Both the position numbers and the translations under genes were made by a program. A stretch of DNA of 64,000 bases from CALMEC01 sp963777565 (lineage in GTDB: Bacteria; Actinomycetota; Thermoleophilia; Miltoncostaeales; Miltoncostaeaceae). The stretch spans positions 1 to 64,000 of the forward strand of contig CAVZQZ010000011.1 of the NCBI GenBank assembly GCA_963777565.1. The letters are read 5' to 3'. Positions 59,572-64,000 of the stretch are shown here, one piece after another. Position 1 is the first letter of the stretch; every line of letters begins with the position of its first letter. A model generated the notes under the pieces. The model was not told where the DNA came from. It did no database searches and was given only the letters and a program-made list of their open reading frames with translations.

Positions 59572-61389
59572 TTGGACCAGTCCCACATCCGCAACTTCTG
59601 CATCATCGCCCACATCGACCATGGCAAGTCGACGCTGGCCGACCGCATCCTCCAGATCACGAACTCCATCAGCGACCGGGAGATGCGCTCGCAAGTACTC
59701 GACTCGATGGACCTGGAGCGCGAGCGCGGGATCACGATCAAGGCCCAGGCGGTGCGCGTGTTCTACACGGCCTCGGACGACGAGACCTATCAGCTGAACC
59801 TGATCGACACCCCAGGGCACGTGGACTTCTCGTACGAGGTGTCGCGGAGCCTCGCGGCCTGCGAGGGCGCGATCCTCGTCGTCGACGCCAGCCAGGGCAT
59901 CGAGGCGCAGACTCTGGCCAACACCTACCTGGCCATCGAGGCGGACCTCGAGATCATCCCGGTGCTCAACAAGATCGACCTGCCCGCCGCCGATCCCGAC
60001 CTGCACGCGCGCGCGGTCGCCGACCTCATCGGCGACCGGCCCGAGAACGTGCTGCGGATCTCGGCGAAGACGGGCCAGGGCATCGAGGACGTGCTCGAGG
60101 CGGTCGTCGCCTCCGTGCCGCCCCCGCGTGGCAACCCCGACGCCCCGCCGCGGGCGCTGATGTTCGACTCGGTATACGACCAGTACCGGGGCGTCGTCAC
60201 GTTCGTACGAGTGGTCGACGGCGTGTTCCGCAAGGGCGACAAGCTCCTCGCGATGCAGACCGGGCTCACCGCCGAGGCGGAGGAGATCGGGGTCATGACC
60301 CCGTCCATGGTGCCCACCGGGCGGCTCGGCGCCGGCGAGTCCGGCTACCTCATCACCGGCGTCAAGCAGCTCGGCGACCTGCGGGTCGGCGACACGCTCA
60401 CGGTCGCGGGCAACCGCGCCGCCGAGGCGCTGCCCGGCTACCGCGAAGTCAAGCCGATGGTGTTCTGCGGCCTGTTCCCGATCGACGCCGACGAGTATCC
60501 GGACCTGCGCGAGGCGCTGGAGAAGCTCTCGCTCAACGACGCCTCGCTGCAGTGGGAGCCCGAGACGTCGCAGGCCCTCGGGTTCGGGTTCCGCTGTGGG
60601 TTCCTGGGGCTCCTGCACATGGACATCGTGCGCGAGCGGCTGGAGCGCGAGTACGACCTGGAGCTCCTCGCGACGACGCCGAACGTCGCATACCGCGTGA
60701 TCTCGGTCACCGGGGAGGAGATCGACGTCAAGAGCCCGGCCGAGCTCCCGAACCCCAGCAGCATCGAGGCGATCTACGAGCCGTACGTGCGGTGCTCGGT
60801 GCTGGTGCCCCCCGAGTTCGTCGGGGCGATCATGGAGCTCTGCCAGGAGCGCCGCGGCGCCTTCGTGACGATGGAGCCCATCGAGAACCGCCAGCAAATC
60901 GTGTACGACCTGCCGCTCGCCGAGATCGTCATGGACTTCTACGACCAGCTGAAGAGTCGCACCAAGGGCTACGCCTCGCTCGACTACGACATCATCGGCG
61001 ACCGCGAGAGCCCGCTCGTCAAGCTCGACATCCTACTCGCGGGCGACCCGGTGGATGCCCTGTCGATGATCGTCCACCGCGACCTGGCGTTCCAGCGCGG
61101 CAAGGGCGTGGTCGAGCGGCTTCAGAAGACCATCCCGCGGCAGCTGTTCGAGGTGCCGATCCAGGCGGCGATCGGCAGCAAGGTCATCGCGCGCGAGACG
61201 GTCAAGGCCCGCCGCAAGGACGTGCTCGCGAAATGCTACGGCGGCGACATCAGCCGCAAGCGCAAGCTCCTCGAGCGTCAGAAGGAGGGCAAGAAGCGCA
61301 TGAAGCAGGTGGGGCGGGTCGAGGTGCCGCAGGAGGCGTTCCTGTCGGTGCTGTCGATCGGAGAGGACGCGAGTTCGGCGAAGAAGTGA
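59572..61389 (+). CDS. lepA: elongation factor 4 (LepA) GTPase
   Basis: The 605-residue translational GTPase back-translocates stalled ribosomes. P-loop AHIDHGKST at residues 13-21, DTPGHVDFSYEVSRS (G3), NKIDLP (G4), then domains II and III, and the LepA-specific C-terminal domain (YGGDISRKRKLLERQKEGKKRMK). TTG 59572 is chosen because length and the N-terminal DQSHIRNFCIIAHIDHG match the family. The stop overlaps the hemW ATG. Confidence 0.95.
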   Translation: MDQSHIRNFCIIAHIDHGKSTLADRILQITNSISDREMRSQVLDSMDLERERGITIKAQAVRVFYTASDDETYQLNLIDTPGHVDFSYEVSRSLAACEGAILVVDASQGIEAQTLANTYLAIEADLEIIPVLNKIDLPAADPDLHARAVADLIGDRPENVLRISAKTGQGIEDVLEAVVASVPPPRGNPDAPPRALMFDSVYDQYRGVVTFVRVVDGVFRKGDKLLAMQTGLTAEAEEIGVMTPSMVPTGRLGAGESGYLITGVKQLGDLRVGDTLTVAGNRAAEALPGYREVKPMVFCGLFPIDADEYPDLREALEKLSLNDASLQWEPETSQALGFGFRCGFLGLLHMDIVRERLEREYDLELLATTPNVAYRVISVTGEEIDVKSPAELPNPSSIEAIYEPYVRCSVLVPPEFVGAIMELCQERRGAFVTMEPIENRQQIVYDLPLAEIVMDFYDQLKSRTKGYASLDYDIIGDRESPLVKLDILLAGDPVDALSMIVHRDLAFQRGKGVVERLQKTIPRQLFEVPIQAAIGSKVIARETVKARRKDVLAKCYGGDISRKRKLLERQKEGKKRMKQVGRVEVPQEAFLSVLSIGEDASSAKK

Positions 61390-62486
61390 TGGACGTCCGC
61401 CACCTCTACGTGCACCTGCCGTTCTGCGCGAGCCGCTGCGGGTACTGCGCGTTCGTGGTCGAGACCGGCGCGCTCGACCGCCGCGACGCCTACCTCGACG
61501 CGCTGCTGGCCGAGCTCGACGCCGAGTCGGCGCGCCTCGGCGAGCTCGAGACGGTCTACCTGGGCGGCGGCACGCCGAGCCTGATGCGGCCGCGCCGGAT
61601 CGCACGCCTCATGGACGCCATCCGCCCACACCTGGCGCCGGGTGCGGAGGTGTCGATGGAGGCGAACCCCGAGACCGTCGACTGCGCGGCCCTGGAGGCC
61701 TACCTCGACGCGGGCGTCACGCGGCTCTCGCTCGGGGCGCAGTCGTTCCAGCCGCACCTCCTGGGGGCGCTCGACCGCCGCGCGACCGCGCATCAGGTGC
61801 GGGCGGCGTTCCACTGCGCCCGTGCGGCGGGGTTCGCCAATCTGAGCGTGGATCTCATGTTCGCGGTGCCGGGCCAGACCGCGGACGACCTCGCCGAGGA
61901 CCTCGCCACCGTCCTCGACCTGGGCCCCGACCACATCTCCTGGTACGAGCTCGAAATGAAGCCTGGGAGCGCGCTCGCCCGCGCCGGCGCCACGGTCGAC
62001 GAGGACTTCGCCGAGGACGCCTACCGCGAGGTGGTCGATCGCCTCGAGTCCACCGGCTACGGCTGGTACGAGACGGCGAACTTCGCGCGACCCGGCCAGG
62101 AATGCCGGCACAGCCTCGCCTACTGGAACGCGGCGGACTACCTCGGCATCGGGATCGGCGCGGTGTCCACCGTCGCCGGCCGGCGGTGGCGCGTGGCCCC
62201 CAACCTCGCCGGCTACCTGGACGCCGCCGCGACCGGGTCGATCCCGCGACGCACCCACGAGCCCCTCGACGACGACACCCGCCGCCGCGAGCGCTGGATG
62301 CTCGGGCTCCGCCTCGCCCGCCCGCTCGCCCTGGCGTGGTCCGGGCCGCCCGACCATCCCGACGCGTTCGAGCGCCTCGCCGAGGCCGGCCTCCTGAGCT
62401 ACGACGGCGAGCGGGTGGAGCTCTCACGCGAGGGCCGGTTCCTCCAGAACAGCGTGCTTGGCGAGCTGATGGAATACGGTTCGTGA
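61389..62486 (+). CDS. hemW: radical SAM heme chaperone HemW
   Basis: The 365-residue protein has the radical-SAM motif CASRCGYC (CxxxCxxC) near residue 13, GGGTPSLM, and SLGAQSF, then PGQTADDLAEDL, all typical of HemW/HemN-like proteins. The extra Cys and N-terminal features of oxygen-independent coproporphyrinogen oxidase HemN are missing, so heme insertion or trafficking is more likely. It overlaps lepA (ATGA) and hrcA (GTGA). Confidence 0.92.
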   Translation: MDVRHLYVHLPFCASRCGYCAFVVETGALDRRDAYLDALLAELDAESARLGELETVYLGGGTPSLMRPRRIARLMDAIRPHLAPGAEVSMEANPETVDCAALEAYLDAGVTRLSLGAQSFQPHLLGALDRRATAHQVRAAFHCARAAGFANLSVDLMFAVPGQTADDLAEDLATVLDLGPDHISWYELEMKPGSALARAGATVDEDFAEDAYREVVDRLESTGYGWYETANFARPGQECRHSLAYWNAADYLGIGIGAVSTVAGRRWRVAPNLAGYLDAAATGSIPRRTHEPLDDDTRRRERWMLGLRLARPLALAWSGPPDHPDAFERLAEAGLLSYDGERVELSREGRFLQNSVLGELMEYGS

Positions 62487-63526
62487 CCGACGAGCGGCTC
62501 ACAGCGCGGCAGGAGGCGATCCTGCGGGTAGTCGTGGAGCGACACGTCGACACGCGCAGCCCGGTCGGGAGCAAGGACATCGCCGGGCGGGAGGGGCTCG
62601 ACTTCGCCTCGTCAACCGTGCGCTCCGAGCTCGCGCGGCTGGAGCAGCTCGGCCTGCTGAACCACCCGCACACCTCCGCGGGCCGGGTGCCCACCGACGC
62701 CGGGTATCGCTACTACGTCGACCATCTGGTCAAGCGCGACCACATGCCGGTGCCGCGCGCCATCGCCAGTGCCCTCGAGGTGGGGGAGGTGCGCCGGGAG
62801 GTCGATGCGGCGATGCGGCGCCTCGCGGACGCGATGTCGCAGATCACCAACATGCTCGGGGTGGTCACGGGCCCGCCGGCGCAATCCGCCACCGTGCGGC
62901 GCGTCGAGGTGCTGGTGCTGCAGCCGCAGCTCGTGATGGTCGTGATCATCACGTCAACGGGGGCCGTCACCAAGCGCATGTTCGCATTCGACACGCCGGT
63001 CGACCCGCGGCTTGCCGACTGGGCGTCGGACTTCCTCAACGAGCGCACCGTCGGATTGCCGGTCGGCGCGCGAACGACGTCGAGTCGCCTCGTCGACCCG
63101 TCGCTCGGGCCGAGGGAGCAGTCGTTCATCGAGACCCTCGCCTCCGCGCTCACGGAGCTCGACGACGAGGAGGCGCAGGGCTCGCTGATCATCGGCGGAC
63201 AGGCGCGCTTCCTCGAGGAGAACCGCCGGCAGGACCTCATCGAGATCGGGGCGCTCATGCGGGCCATCGAAGAGCGATTCGCGCTCCTGCAGATGCTGCG
63301 GGGCGCCCTGTCCGGCAACGACGTCTACCTGCGGATCGGGGCCGAGCTGGCCGACCCGTCGCTCCGGGGCGTCTCGATCGTCGCCGCGAACTACGGCGTC
63401 GCGAGGCGTAACCTGGGGACCGTGTCGATCATCGGTCCCACCCGCATGGACTACCGGCTGGCGATCGCGACCGTCCGCGAGGCCGCGCACGCCCTGTCGG
63501 CCTTCGTCGACGAGGTGTACGAATAG
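62483..63526 (+). CDS. hrcA: heat-inducible transcription repressor HrcA
   Basis: The 347-residue repressor of chaperone genes has an N-terminal winged helix (LTARQEAILRVVVERHVDTRSPVGSKDIAGREGLDFASSTVRSELARLEQLG), LNHPHTSAGRVPTDAGYRYYVD, and GAF-like and C-terminal dimer domains (IGPTRMDYRLAIATVREAAHALS). GTG 62483 overlaps the hemW stop. I saw no CIRCE inverted repeat in the window, so its targets probably lie beyond the right edge. Confidence 0.95.
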   Translation: MTDERLTARQEAILRVVVERHVDTRSPVGSKDIAGREGLDFASSTVRSELARLEQLGLLNHPHTSAGRVPTDAGYRYYVDHLVKRDHMPVPRAIASALEVGEVRREVDAAMRRLADAMSQITNMLGVVTGPPAQSATVRRVEVLVLQPQLVMVVIITSTGAVTKRMFAFDTPVDPRLADWASDFLNERTVGLPVGARTTSSRLVDPSLGPREQSFIETLASALTELDDEEAQGSLIIGGQARFLEENRRQDLIEIGALMRAIEERFALLQMLRGALSGNDVYLRIGAELADPSLRGVSIVAANYGVARRNLGTVSIIGPTRMDYRLAIATVREAAHALSAFVDEVYE

Positions 63527-63549
63527 ACGACCGCTTCGAGATCCTCGAG

Positions 63550-64000
63550 GTGTGGCGGCGGCCCCTGCGCGATGACCCGGCCGCATCCGTGCGCGTGCTC
63601 GCGAAGACCGAGGCCGGCGCGATCGGCCCAGAGGAATACGCCGTCGGCATCACGACCAAGCAGGAGTCCCAGCTCTACCCGCAGGCGGACGAGGGCGGGC
63701 TCTTCACCGGCCTGTCGTTCGCCGAAGCCCACTGGGTGGCGGCCGTGCTGGCGAGCGCGGCGACGCGCGCCGACGACGCCGAGGCGCTCCTGTTCGAGCT
63801 GCGCGTCCCCGTCGACCTGTCCTGGCGCGACATCGAGCTCGCCGCGGAGGTCATCGAGCCCGGCGGGATCCGCAGCGGGCCGCTCGTCCCGTGGGAGGCG
63901 GAGGAGGCCCCGTCCCACAGCCGGTACGCGATCGCGACGTACACCCTCGACTGCGGCCACCAGGCGGTGGAGCTCCTGCGGCAGGATCTCGAGTCCGCGC
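63550..64000 (+). CDS. hypothetical protein, incomplete at the window end
   Basis: An open frame runs off the right edge: VLAKTEAGAIGPEEYAVGITTKQESQLYPQADEGGLFTGLSFAEAHWVAAVLASAATRAD and DAEALLFELRVPVDLSWRDIELAAEVIEPGGIRSGP. Composition is that of a real protein. The GTG at 63550 is a guess and lies 24 bases after hrcA. It does not resemble DnaJ, which often follows hrcA. Confidence 0.55.
   Translation, partial: MWRRPLRDDPAASVRVLAKTEAGAIGPEEYAVGITTKQESQLYPQADEGGLFTGLSFAEAHWVAAVLASAATRADDAEALLFELRVPVDLSWRDIELAAEVIEPGGIRSGPLVPWEAEEAPSHSRYAIATYTLDCGHQAVELLRQDLESA

Noticed and set aside
59452..60897. A long minus-strand frame of 481 codons opposite lepA
   Set aside because: It is the antisense shadow of a strongly conserved gene; the translation is His/Arg/Asp-rich with no motif.

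Overview
The window is GC-rich DNA (third codon positions almost always G or C) from what looks like an actinobacterium, possibly class Thermoleophilia. Evidence is the conserved block leuS-comEA-comEC-holA-rpsT-murJ-lepA-hemW-hrcA, the F420-type oxidoreductase, frequent GTG/TTG starts, ATGA/GTGA overlaps and several starts that look leaderless. The class is an inference; no rRNA or tRNA was found.

Layout. 1-8.6 kb is an accessory, decaying stretch: a duplicated small membrane-tail gene, broken DUF4177-like copies, two aldo/keto reductases (one frameshifted), an F420-type oxidoreductase with a palindromic operator, and a TetR regulator that has lost its DNA-binding half. 8.6-26.6 kb is the metabolic core: pyruvate carboxylase, a giant single-chain acyl-CoA carboxylase, a divergent KAS III with an extra N-terminal domain, then a polyhydroxyalkanoate (PHA) operon read leftward (PadR regulator, degenerate MaoC, PhaB-type reductase, PHA synthase, phasin, XRE regulator, second phasin-like protein) and another SDR reductase. 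No thiolase is present, so malonyl-CoA plus KAS III is a possible route to acetoacetyl-CoA. 26.6-28.2 kb holds a small ORF and a broken tyrosine recombinase. 28.2-31.3 kb is a MacB/Lol-like ABC exporter operon. 31.4-32.9 kb is a B12-binding MerR (CarH/LitR-type) photoreceptor candidate, divergent from a two-gene membrane operon with an inverted repeat in its promoter. 33-39 kb holds miscellaneous genes (SDR remnant, NAD(P)-binding DUF2867 protein, membrane proteins, DUF2007, RDD, GST). 39-42 kb has a long ICL2-type isocitrate lyase and a PlsC acyltransferase. 42.1-45.3 kb has two secreted proteins sharing an exact 485-bp 3' module with its terminator. 45.6-47.0 kb is a MarR-lipoprotein-partner operon resembling a toxin/immunity pair. 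47.3-64 kb is the housekeeping block, interrupted by a TetR-MMPL transporter unit with two matching operators.

Frameshifts are strongly clustered. The GNAT gene and leuS (47.36-50.4 kb), the second half of aceA (40.0-41.3 kb) and one aldo/keto reductase (6.35-7.0 kb) carry an indel roughly every 75-250 bases, while adjacent genes are intact. Local consensus error is the simplest reading because leuS is essential. Isolated single-base deletions also split pyc and the fused carboxylase.
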